DNA of 64,000 nt from Bacteroidota bacterium. GTDB taxonomy: Bacteria > Bacteroidota > Bacteroidia > Chitinophagales > Chitinophagaceae. This document shows, piece after piece, positions 34,316 to 41,575 of the stretch. The notes beneath the pieces are model-generated. The model had not been told where the DNA came from. It made no database searches and worked only from the letters and a program-made list of their open reading frames with translations. The translations under genes and the position numbers were made by a program. The stretch is from NCBI GenBank assembly GCA_013285905.1, contig JABDGU010000010.1, positions 1 through 64,000 on the forward strand, given 5' to 3'. How positions within the stretch are numbered: position 1 is the first letter of the stretch; each line of letters begins with the position of its first letter.

Positions 34316-36262
34316 CTATTTCCTCCCACTCAGCACCTTGATACTAGCTGCCGCTTTTGCAGCCAGTGTATCATTGGGTGTTTCACTTATTATTCTTTGC
34401 CAGCTAAGAATGGCCGAATCATTTTTACCGATGACGCTGTAATAGTAACCCATATTATACCACAACACAGCGTTTTTAGGGGCCAGTTCAGCACCTTTCC
34501 TTAATTCTGCAATGGCGTCATTATACTGGCCTTTATTTCCATACTTGCTTATGGCGCTGTTAATATAATAAGATGCATACAAGTCCGGCAAAGCGGGATA
34601 AGTGGGATAAAATTTCTTTACGGAATCCCAGTCTTGCTTGGCGCGCTCCACGTCTCCAAGTTCAAAATAAGAGGTCCCCCGGTTCATATAGGCCATCGTA
34701 TATTTAGGATGTATCGCTATTGCTTTGTTAAGGTAAACAATGGCCTTGTTCAGCATTTCTGTCTTCCGGGCGGCATTTTCAGGCAGGTTTGCCAATTCAT
34801 TATAACTGGCACCCCCGTTGCCATTGGCAAGGGCGCTGTTGGTGGCAGTTTCTGCGTCTTTCAGGTAAAGCGTGCTGTTATTTTTCCAATCTGCGTTCCT
34901 CGCAATGGTCTTGACCCCGCATAATAACACCACTAGCAACATAGCACCCGCAAGCGCTGCATTGGCACTGGATTGGGGTTTTATCTTTTCATAAGCCATG
35001 TTTAAAAAATAGGCCAGGGCCATACAAAAACCCAATGAAGAATGATAGATCAGGCGTTCACCCATTGTGGCGCCAATACTAAAAGGCAAATTAGAAACAA
35101 GGAAAAGATGAAACAAGTAAAAGGCAATTGCGAAACTAAGTATATGCTTCTTTTTTAAGAGCCTTAACATCATTACAAACAATGCGCCATGCACAAGCAG
35201 CGACAGCCAGAACAAAGGGCTGGCAAAACTCTTATAGGGTATCTGGTTGTAAGAGTAGTCAACGCTTAAAGGGTGTGGGAACACAAGCAATTTCAGGTAA
35301 TTAAGTAAAGTCGCTATCTCCGTTGCAATCTTCTGCATTGGGCTGGCAAGCAGGTAAGGATTATTCAGCAATTCATTGTCTTCTCCCGAACCCTTGAAGG
35401 ACACCATAGAAAAACGCAAAACAAGATATAAGGCCAATGCACCAAGGTATGGCAAAGCTGCTTTCAGGCTCTTTCCCGGGGAATAGTCTTTTAATAAATA
35501 CAGCATCATAGGTATTAACACGATAAGTGTTACCGCATATTCTTTTGACAGCAAGGCAAGGAAAAAACAAACAAGGGATATGATTAGCGCCGATATCTTC
35601 TTATGCTCCTTGTATTTAAAGGTGTATATAAAAGTGAGAGATATAAAAAGCAGCGAAAGTATCTCGTCCCGGCTTTTAATATTGGCTACTACTTCGGTAT
35701 GTATGGGGTGAATGGTAAAAAGCAACGCACTCAAAAACGCAATAAGCGGCTGTTCGGGGAAAACAATTTTTCTTAAAAAATATAGCAATACGACAACAGA
35801 TAAAATATACAAGAGCACATTGTCAACATGCCTTACCGTAATTATTTTCTTGTAGGCATCTTCCGATATACTTGGGTTTTTATCCGACGCATCGATGGTC
35901 TCTCCGAAAATTTGCTGCTCAATGGCGTAAGTAACAAGCGACAATGGCCTGTAGCGGCCTCCCGACAAACGGTTATCGGCATTGTATTCCCTATAGTAGC
36001 TCTCAAATATATCCGAACTCATTATCTCGGGTATGCCCGCAATCCCGCTGTTTACAGCAGGGCTTTTCGCGATGATCAGGAAATCATCCACTGCGTAATC
36101 GTTATGGAATGTGTTGAAATAAAAAACAAAGCCTATCACTGCCAGTAGAGCGGCCTGCACCTTAAAATTGGCAAGGAAAGCAAACGCAGGTTTACTGTCC
36201 TTTACAACAACTTCATTTTTAGGAATGCCTGTTTTTTGTTTGTTCTTATTGTCCTTGGCCAT
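34316..36262 (-). CDS. TMTC-like multi-spanning membrane protein with C-terminal TPRs
   Basis: This 648-residue protein has about ten transmembrane helices (~30-470) and C-terminal TPR units (AIAIHPKYTMAYMNRGTSYFELGDVERA, AIAELRKGAELAPKNAVLWYNMGYYYSVIGK). The N-terminal part carries a GT-C-like acidic motif (HNDYAVDDFLII) and RYRPLSLVTYAIEQQIFGE, as in TMTC O-mannosyltransferase relatives. A membrane glycosyltransferase is therefore plausible, but the donor and acceptor are not known. The promoter is at 36271-36278. Confidence 0.82.
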   Translation of the reverse strand: MAKDNKNKQKTGIPKNEVVVKDSKPAFAFLANFKVQAALLAVIGFVFYFNTFHNDYAVDDFLIIAKSPAVNSGIAGIPEIMSSDIFESYYREYNADNRLSGGRYRPLSLVTYAIEQQIFGETIDASDKNPSISEDAYKKIITVRHVDNVLLYILSVVVLLYFLRKIVFPEQPLIAFLSALLFTIHPIHTEVVANIKSRDEILSLLFISLTFIYTFKYKEHKKISALIISLVCFFLALLSKEYAVTLIVLIPMMLYLLKDYSPGKSLKAALPYLGALALYLVLRFSMVSFKGSGEDNELLNNPYLLASPMQKIATEIATLLNYLKLLVFPHPLSVDYSYNQIPYKSFASPLFWLSLLVHGALFVMMLRLLKKKHILSFAIAFYLFHLFLVSNLPFSIGATMGERLIYHSSLGFCMALAYFLNMAYEKIKPQSSANAALAGAMLLVVLLCGVKTIARNADWKNNSTLYLKDAETATNSALANGNGGASYNELANLPENAARKTEMLNKAIVYLNKAIAIHPKYTMAYMNRGTSYFELGDVERAKQDWDSVKKFYPTYPALPDLYASYYINSAISKYGNKGQYNDAIAELRKGAELAPKNAVLWYNMGYYYSVIGKNDSAILSWQRIISETPNDTLAAKAAASIKVLSGRK

Positions 36263-36270
36263 AACAGCAT

Positions 36271-36278
36271 CAAATATA
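36271..36278 (-). promoter_or_regulatory. Bacteroidota -7 element TATATTTG
   Basis: On the minus strand this reads TATATTTG, ending 8 bp before ATG 36262. The leader would be very short or absent. Confidence 0.6.
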
Positions 36279-36371
36279 TTAAATGGGCTTGCTTTTACAT
36301 AATTTCAAGATGCACACTATAAATATTCGCATGTGTCATATTTATTGCCCCTTATCGCTTTTTCTGGCGCC

Positions 36372-36395
36372 GTTGTTGGTCGCCTGACCAACAAC
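36372..36395. terminator. Hairpin in the gap before the TPR gene
   Basis: GTTGTTGGTC-GCCT-GACCAACAAC is a perfect 10-bp stem in the 244-bp gap between the TPR gene and the 2OG oxygenase gene. It is downstream of the oxygenase gene on the minus strand, so it may end that transcript; no T tract follows closely. Confidence 0.45.
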
Positions 36396-36506
36396 AAATA
36401 TCTCAACATTAGCCCCATCCTTCAGGCCGGGGTTAGAATAAACGGTAAAAAAGGCTTTAGCCAAACTAAACAATTGAGTGTGAACCCAAATATTCTTGAC
36501 GCGTAA

Positions 36507-37100
36507 CTAATTACTTTTCAACCACCCACTAATGCTCATCCTTGGCCTCGGCGACACCGACACTTCATGTTCCAACTCACTGCTTCTAAAGAATACAGCC
36601 TTTTGCATCGTAGGTAATATTTTTCCTGCTTTCCCCGCCTGGTATATGATCAGTTCCCCGCCGTCTGTGTCTTTCCAGTCGTCGTTCAGGTAGCTAATCA
36701 GGGTATATTTTCTGTCCTGGTTGTTTTTAAACTGGTCTCTATGCCTTTTGTAGAATGTGCCTGCATCATACAAGGCATAATGAAATTCGTATGCATTGAT
36801 GCCTGTATAGCAGGTTTTATTCAGGTACTCAATAAAGTTTTCTATTTGGTCAAGGAAAGCTAGCTCATTAATATTTTTGGTCTTCTTATCAAGCCAGAAT
36901 ATGCGGTCTCCCCTTTTCTTTTGTAAGGGGTCTTTTATAATATCATTACCGATGCCGGCGGGCAGCATCCTGTTTTCATTATCCAGTTCCTGTAAGTGCT
37001 GCTGTAATAATTTTGCAAGTGTTTTTGTAAGAAAATGCTCACATAAACCTATCTCATTATCAACAAAACTCCCGATCAACTCATCAAATTTCGCGTTCAT
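36507..37100 (-). CDS. 2-oxoglutarate/Fe(II) oxygenase (prolyl-4-hydroxylase-like)
   Basis: This 197-residue double-stranded beta-helix enzyme has the Fe ligands in YKRHRDQF (His-x-Asp), the distal His in LEHEVSVSP and the 2-oxoglutarate Arg in PRMSISGWL. The segment TLISYLNDDWKDTDGGELIIY matches P4Hc-type bacterial oxygenases that hydroxylate proteins (for example PKHD/Ofd-like). Target unknown. It is divergent from the TauD-like gene, another 2OG oxygenase. Confidence 0.9.
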   Translation of the reverse strand: MNAKFDELIGSFVDNEIGLCEHFLTKTLAKLLQQHLQELDNENRMLPAGIGNDIIKDPLQKKRGDRIFWLDKKTKNINELAFLDQIENFIEYLNKTCYTGINAYEFHYALYDAGTFYKRHRDQFKNNQDRKYTLISYLNDDWKDTDGGELIIYQAGKAGKILPTMQKAVFFRSSELEHEVSVSPRPRMSISGWLKSN

Positions 37101-37252
37101 CCTATTTATACCTCAGAAGATATAAATCATCTTACAAGCTAATGTGGCGCTGCCAAGGTAGGCATATTTTAACCGAACAACTGTTTTATGATTAGGGCAT
37201 TCATGCTAAAAACTATATTTTTATACTTTGTACAGCATATTATAAGACAGCT

Positions 37253-38317
37253 ATGGAAAAACAAACACAAGGGCCATTGCCACCCGAACAACACATCGCT
37301 TCCACCTGGTATGGGCCTGACATGGCAAGCAGGCAGGATGAATGGATAATGCAACTCGGTGCACAAGAGATAGCGGAATTGGAAGCCGCTGCAGAATCCA
37401 TCCTTGCTTCAGGGCATAATATTGCTTCTCTGACTGTTGAAAGTTTCCCTTTACCCCAACTGGGACCAAAGCTCAACCTGCTACGCAAAGAACTCATACA
37501 GGGCCGTGGCTTTGCATTGCTCCGTGGATTGCCTGTGGCCAAATATGACGAACGCAAGGCAGGAACCATTTTTTATGGGCTTGGCCTTCATCTCGGCCTG
37601 CCAAGATCACAAAATGCAATGGGCCATACCCTTGGTCATGTACGCGATCTGGGCATGAAAAGCGGCGACCCCAATGTGCGTATCTACCAGACAAATGAAC
37701 GCCAGACTTTTCATACAGACTCTTGTGACGTAGTAGGCCTCTTATGCCTCAAAAAAGCAAAAACAGGCGGAGCTTCCTTATTGGTAAGCGCATCAACTAT
37801 TTTCAATGAGATGCACAAACAAAGGCCCGACCTGCTTGAATTATTACTGCAACCCATCGCTACCGACCGCAGGGGCGAAGTGCCTGAGGGCATGCTGCCC
37901 TACCTGCTCATACCGGTTTTTAGTTTCTACAAAGGTTTTCTTACTATTTTCTATCAGCGCCAATATATCGATTCAGCACAGCGTTTTGAAGATGCTCCCC
38001 GCCTCACGCCAAAGCACGTTGAAGCGCTTGATATGTTTGACCAACTGGCTAATGATCCCAAGCTAAATTTGTCTATGGAACTGGAACCGGGGGATATGCA
38101 GTTTGTTTATAACCACGGCCTCCTTCATGACAGGACAGGTTTCCAGGACTGGGACGAACCTAAAGAAAAACGCCATCTGCTACGTCTTTGGCTCTCTATT
38201 CCCGGCGATAGGCCCTTACCGGAAGTATTTGCATCACGATATGGCTCTATAGAAATTGGCAATCGCGGTGGTGTTATTGTTAAAGGCACTACCCTGACAA
38301 TTCCATGGACAAGTTAA
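37253..38317 (+). CDS. TauD/TfdA-family dioxygenase
   Basis: This 354-residue Fe(II)/2-oxoglutarate dioxygenase shows QGRGFALLRGLP, the metal pair in QTFHTDSCD (His-x-Asp), the distal His in MQFVYNHGLLHDRTGF and the oxoglutarate Arg in RHLLRLWLS. The layout fits the branch resembling gamma-butyrobetaine or alkylated-compound dioxygenases in TauD. Substrate not predictable. ATACTTTG 23-30 bp before the start is a near-consensus promoter. Confidence 0.92.
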   Translation: MEKQTQGPLPPEQHIASTWYGPDMASRQDEWIMQLGAQEIAELEAAAESILASGHNIASLTVESFPLPQLGPKLNLLRKELIQGRGFALLRGLPVAKYDERKAGTIFYGLGLHLGLPRSQNAMGHTLGHVRDLGMKSGDPNVRIYQTNERQTFHTDSCDVVGLLCLKKAKTGGASLLVSASTIFNEMHKQRPDLLELLLQPIATDRRGEVPEGMLPYLLIPVFSFYKGFLTIFYQRQYIDSAQRFEDAPRLTPKHVEALDMFDQLANDPKLNLSMELEPGDMQFVYNHGLLHDRTGFQDWDEPKEKRHLLRLWLSIPGDRPLPEVFASRYGSIEIGNRGGVIVKGTTLTIPWTS

Positions 38318-38325
38318 GAGTGTAC

Positions 38326-38733
38326 TTATTCTTTTAGCCTCACCATACACCTTACGTCCTTATCGTTAAGATATAATTCCACGCAATAGCCTTGTGGGTC
38401 AATGTCGGGATGAGATAACAACTGCTGAAATGCCTTCCCGATGCTTTGGATATCTTTCATGAAGTCTTTTATCGTTATGGAGATATACTTTCCCTTTTTC
38501 AAAACAAGGGTATTGCAATGCAATCTTTCCGCCTCTCCCGCCTCCAATTCCTCTGTCGCGGCCTTGTAAACTATTGTTCCGCTCTCAGGACGGGATATCC
38601 CGAAGTATTTCCTCTCTTCAGACGCTGGCACTAAAGCATGCAGCTTTTTATGCGCCTCCATCACTCCATCAGGAAATGACGTTGATGTTATGTAAAACAC
38701 CTTGATGTCTTTGCTAATTTCAATTGTTTCCAT
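38326..38733 (-). CDS. GyrI-like effector-binding domain protein
   Basis: This 135-residue protein reads METIEISKDIKVFYITSTSFP, FGISRPESG, then LKKGKYISITIKDF and a C-terminal YCVELYLNDKDVRCMVRL strand pair. This is the GyrI/AraC-effector-binding (SOUL-like) fold without a DNA-binding domain. It is the last gene of the ArsR operon (20 bp after the reductase gene). The ligand is unknown. Confidence 0.78.
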   Translation of the reverse strand: METIEISKDIKVFYITSTSFPDGVMEAHKKLHALVPASEERKYFGISRPESGTIVYKAATEELEAGEAERLHCNTLVLKKGKYISITIKDFMKDIQSIGKAFQQLLSHPDIDPQGYCVELYLNDKDVRCMVRLKE

Positions 38734-38752
38734 AATAAAACCTTTTGCATTT

Positions 38753-39313
38753 TTATCTCATTGGTTCATAACAAAGCAGCATATTACCACTCTTAAAGAC
38801 CCTTGTGTTTGTAAGTTTCAGGTTTAGTTTGCTTTGGATGCCATTAAATATGGGTACACCGCCTGGTATCACAACCGGGTCCAGCATTAATTGATACAGA
38901 TCAATTAATCCGGCTTCCGCAAACTGTGTTACGATACTCCCGCTGCCCAATATGGTCATATCTTTGCCGGGTGTTTGTTTCATCTTCCTCATCTCTTCAA
39001 CTATATCACCATTCATCACCCTGCTGTTGTTCCATTCTGCTTTTTTCAAAGTTCTTGAAAAAACGATCTTCTCCGCTTTGTTCATCCCATCAGCCACTAC
39101 GGGCATGCTTTGCTTTGCAGCATCTGTGGGCCAGAAATTTGCCATCATCTGGTATGTTACCCTGCCAAAAAGAAGTATACCTCCTCCCTGTGCCGAGTTT
39201 CCCGAAAATTCATTTTCCTCCGCACCACCATGTGTGTGCCAGCCTATATCTTCATTGGCCCCTTTATAACAGCCATTAAGGCTCATGAAATTAAACACTC
39301 CCAGCTTTCTCAT
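38753..39313 (-). CDS. Dihydrofolate reductase family (RibD C-terminal-like) protein
   Basis: This 186-residue protein starts MRKLGVFNFMSLNGCYKGAN and has GGGILLFGRVTYQMMANFWP, KIVFSRTLKKAEWNNSRV, MTILGSGSIVTQFAEAGLIDLYQLMLDPVV, the pattern of YwjB/YyaP-like proteins in the RibD_C clan. These bind NADPH, but most lack a proven substrate. It is the third gene of the ArsR operon. Confidence 0.9.
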   Translation of the reverse strand: MRKLGVFNFMSLNGCYKGANEDIGWHTHGGAEENEFSGNSAQGGGILLFGRVTYQMMANFWPTDAAKQSMPVVADGMNKAEKIVFSRTLKKAEWNNSRVMNGDIVEEMRKMKQTPGKDMTILGSGSIVTQFAEAGLIDLYQLMLDPVVIPGGVPIFNGIQSKLNLKLTNTRVFKSGNMLLCYEPMR

Positions 39314-39341
39314 GTTTTTATTTTGGTTTTAATTATTATTA

Positions 39342-39827
39342 TCAGAGGCCTTTTAGCAATAATTCATCCAGATTGTTGTAAACCACAACAGAGTGTGCTT
39401 CCATACCTGAGTTCACAAGGCCATCCCGGTACCCTACGGACTCACAGATATAATGGATCGTTACCATCGTCTTTTCCCCCGGCAAAGCTGCAAACAAGAT
39501 CTTTTGCAGCGCTACATGACCTCGTTCCGGCAGGCCTTCATATTCAAAAGTGCGGATGATCCGCTCCGGCGCCAACACCTCATGCATCACACCGGAGATA
39601 CCAACTTCATTGCCGTCCTGCCCGGGCATAATGAAACGATAAGCGCCTCCTGCTTTACAATCCATGTAGCCAATCCTCATTTTTTGCTCTTTGGGGAGAA
39701 ACCATATTGATAGCAATTCAGGTTCAGTAAATGCCCTGAACACCAGTTCTCTCTCGGCATCAAACTCTCTCGTTATAAACAACTCCTGTTTCCCTGGCTC
39801 TGCCAGTACTTTAATTGTATTTTTCAT
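39342..39827 (-). CDS. SRPBCC (AHSA1/CalC-like) domain protein
   Basis: This 161-residue protein carries the AHSA1 pattern: ITREFDAERELVFRAFTEPELLSIWFLP, GGAYRFIMPGQDGNEVGISGVMHEV, PERIIRTFEYEGLPERGH, and the C-terminal GLVNSGMEAHSVVVYNNLDELL. It forms a ligand-binding helix-grip fold. Genes of this type follow ArsR regulators in many bacteria; here it starts 13 bp after the ArsR stop. Confidence 0.92.
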   Translation of the reverse strand: MKNTIKVLAEPGKQELFITREFDAERELVFRAFTEPELLSIWFLPKEQKMRIGYMDCKAGGAYRFIMPGQDGNEVGISGVMHEVLAPERIIRTFEYEGLPERGHVALQKILFAALPGEKTMVTIHYICESVGYRDGLVNSGMEAHSVVVYNNLDELLLKGL

Positions 39828-39840
39828 TTTTTATTTGGTT

Positions 39841-40158
39841 TTATTTTTGTTGTTTCATTTTGTTCAGCAGATCATCCAGTTTGTCAAACCGCTGTTCCCA
39901 TATCTTCCTGAAATTGTCAAGCCAGTCGCTCACTTCGTTCAATTTGTCTGCCTGTATAGAACAGTAGCGTTCCCTTCCTTCTTGTCTAATAAAAATGATA
40001 CCACACTCGCTCAGTATCTTAATGTGTTTGGAAATCGCCTGCCTGCTTTGGCCAAACCTGTCTGCCACAGCATTAGGTGTTAATGTCTGCTTCCCTATCA
40101 TATTAATGATCTCCCGCCTCGTTGGGTCTGCAATGGCCTGGAATACATCTCTTCTCAT
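39841..40158 (-). CDS. ArsR/SmtB-type transcriptional regulator
   Basis: From ATG 40158 this 105-residue winged-helix protein reads MRRDVFQAIADPTRREIINMIG, LTPNAVADRFGQSRQAISKHIKIL and FIRQEGRERYCSIQA, the classical ArsR domain. No metal-binding cysteine box (CxC) is present, so it is unlikely to sense arsenite. It sits first in a four-gene operon with SRPBCC, RibD_C-like and GyrI-like proteins. The longer frame to 40209 would overlap its own operator and promoter and is rejected. Confidence 0.93.
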   Translation of the reverse strand: MRRDVFQAIADPTRREIINMIGKQTLTPNAVADRFGQSRQAISKHIKILSECGIIFIRQEGRERYCSIQADKLNEVSDWLDNFRKIWEQRFDKLDDLLNKMKQQK

Positions 40159-40178
40159 TTTATTGATTTTTACTAATT

Positions 40179-40222
40179 CGCAACCGAATGATTGCAAATA
40201 TATACGCAATCATTCGGTTGCG
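40179..40222. promoter_or_regulatory. Twin 17-bp inverted-repeat operator of the ArsR operon
   Basis: CGCAACCGAATGATTGC (40179-40195) and GCAATCATTCGGTTGCG (40206-40222) are perfect reverse complements with a 10-bp spacer. Each arm is itself a loose dyad of the form CAAYCRWWYGRTTG, so it could hold one ArsR dimer. The arms flank the -7 element, consistent with autorepression. Confidence 0.85.
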
Positions 40223-40226
40223 CAAA
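40195..40226 (-). promoter_or_regulatory. ArsR operon promoter (-33 TTTG, -7 TATATTTG)
   Basis: On the minus strand, TTTG (40226-40223), 20 bp, then TATATTTG (40202-40195) matches the Bacteroidota sigma consensus in both boxes and spacing. The -7 element lies in the spacer of the inverted repeat. Confidence 0.8.
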
Positions 40227-40296
40227 TTTTTTTCAATTTTTTTTGCACATTAATGTCTCTGCATAAAACAGCCTGTCCTATAATAAGTTATGATAT

Positions 40297-40587
40297 TTAC
40301 TCGTACAAAGACAGTTTCTGCTCCAAAGCATGCAGCCTTTGCTCCAGGAGTTTTATTCTTTCCAGCAGGTGGGCAACTGTTTCAATGCCGCCGGTATTTA
40401 TTTCTAGGTCTTTATGCAGGCGTATCAATCTTTCCAGTTCTGTTAATTGCTCCCTGTGCACATAACTAAGCTCGTCAATAATATCAAGTTCTATCAACCC
40501 CGCTTCATGCAGCCCGCTGATGAAAGTATAGGACACCTCGTAATAGGTACAGAGGTCGTTTGCCGGGATAAGTGCTTCTCTTTCCAT
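40297..40587 (-). CDS. cbpM: Chaperone modulator CbpM-like protein
   Basis: This 96-residue MerR-like helical protein reads LIPANDLCTYYEVSYTFISGL, EAGLIELDIIDELSYVHREQLTELERLIRLHKDLEIN and ends in a coiled coil (LLERIKLLEQRLHALEQKL). CbpM binds the J-domain of CbpA and restrains it. The gene starts 5 bp after the cbpA stop, the classical pairing. Confidence 0.92.
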   Translation of the reverse strand: MEREALIPANDLCTYYEVSYTFISGLHEAGLIELDIIDELSYVHREQLTELERLIRLHKDLEINTGGIETVAHLLERIKLLEQRLHALEQKLSLYE

Positions 40588-40592
40588 ACAGT

Positions 40593-41498
40593 TTATTTTC
40601 GCAAGTCAGCTAATTCTTTGAACAATTCTTTTTCTTTTTCGCTCAGCCCTGTGGGTAATTTGATATTATAAGTAACATACAGGTCGCCAAATTGGCCTTC
40701 TTTCTTATACACCGGGAAGCCTTTGCCCTTTATTCTTGTCTTTGTTCCGTTCTGTGTTTCAGCAGGCACCTTCAGCTTCAGTTTGCCCGCCATCGTATCT
40801 ATAATAAGTTCAGAGCCAAGCATGGCTGTATAAAGCGGCAGGTCCACCGTAGCATATAGATCATCTCCCATTCTTTTAAAGCTGGTATCATTGCTTATAA
40901 TGAACTTAATATACAGGTCTCCGTTGGGGCCACCATTCATACCCGGGCTCCCATACCCTTTCAGCTTTATCACCTGTCCGTCGGCTGCACCCGCAGCGAT
41001 CGTGATGCGCACCTGCTTGCCATTGATGGTAAGTATCTGCTGCCGGGTGGTGTAGGCATCGTTCAGGCTCATTTGCAATTCGGCATTATAATCTTCCCCT
41101 TTATATTTCACCTGCCTCCCACCACCTCCTGCGCTTCTCCCGAATACCTGCTCAAAAAAATCAGAGAAATTACCCTCTCCACCAAAATCATTAAATCCTT
41201 CGTAAGCTTGTTGCTGCCCCGGCCCTCTACTGCTGCCTCTTTGTTGTTGTGCTTGCTCATACTGGTCGGCATGTTTCCAATGCTCGCCATACTGGTCGTA
41301 TTTTTTGCGCTTTTCCGGGTCGCTCAATACTTCATTTGCCTCATTGATCTCCTGGAATTTCTTTTTGGCTTCCGTATTATTAGGGTCCAGGTCAGGATGG
41401 TGTTTACGCGCCAGTTTACGGTAGGCTTTTTTTATATCCTCTGCAGTTGCATTCTTCGCTACCCCAAGTACTTTATAATAATCTATGAAATCTGCCAT
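40593..41498 (-). CDS. cbpA: DnaJ-like co-chaperone CbpA
   Basis: This 301-residue class II J-protein has a J-domain with HPD ([10 protein letters not shown], ~residues 5-70), a glycine-rich linker ([25 protein letters not shown]) and two C-terminal beta-barrel domains, with no zinc-finger cysteines. It stimulates DnaK. The promoter at 41514-41521 lies 15 bp upstream and cbpM follows immediately. Confidence 0.95.
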   Translation of the reverse strand: MADFIDYYKVLGVAKNATAEDIKKAYRKLARKHHPDLDPNNTEAKKKFQEINEANEVLSDPEKRKKYDQYGEHWKHADQYEQAQQQRGSSRGPGQQQAYEGFNDFGGEGNFSDFFEQVFGRSAGGGGRQVKYKGEDYNAELQMSLNDAYTTRQQILTINGKQVRITIAAGAADGQVIKLKGYGSPGMNGGPNGDLYIKFIISNDTSFKRMGDDLYATVDLPLYTAMLGSELIIDTMAGKLKLKVPAETQNGTKTRIKGKGFPVYKKEGQFGDLYVTYNIKLPTGLSEKEKELFKELADLRK

Positions 41499-41513
41499 AT
41501 CTGTAATTCATTA

Positions 41514-41521
41514 CAAAGGTA
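41514..41521 (-). promoter_or_regulatory. Bacteroidota -7 element TACCTTTG for cbpA
   Basis: On the minus strand this is an exact TACCTTTG, 15 bp before ATG 41498. Confidence 0.7.
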
Positions 41522-41575
41522 GTGCGCGGAAAAGTAGAGACAGGTTAAAATTAATACTATTTTTTACCTTTATTA

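Noticed and set aside
40159-40209. 17-residue N-terminal extension of the ArsR protein
   Set aside because: It would be encoded by the operator and -7 element, so the transcript would not contain it.
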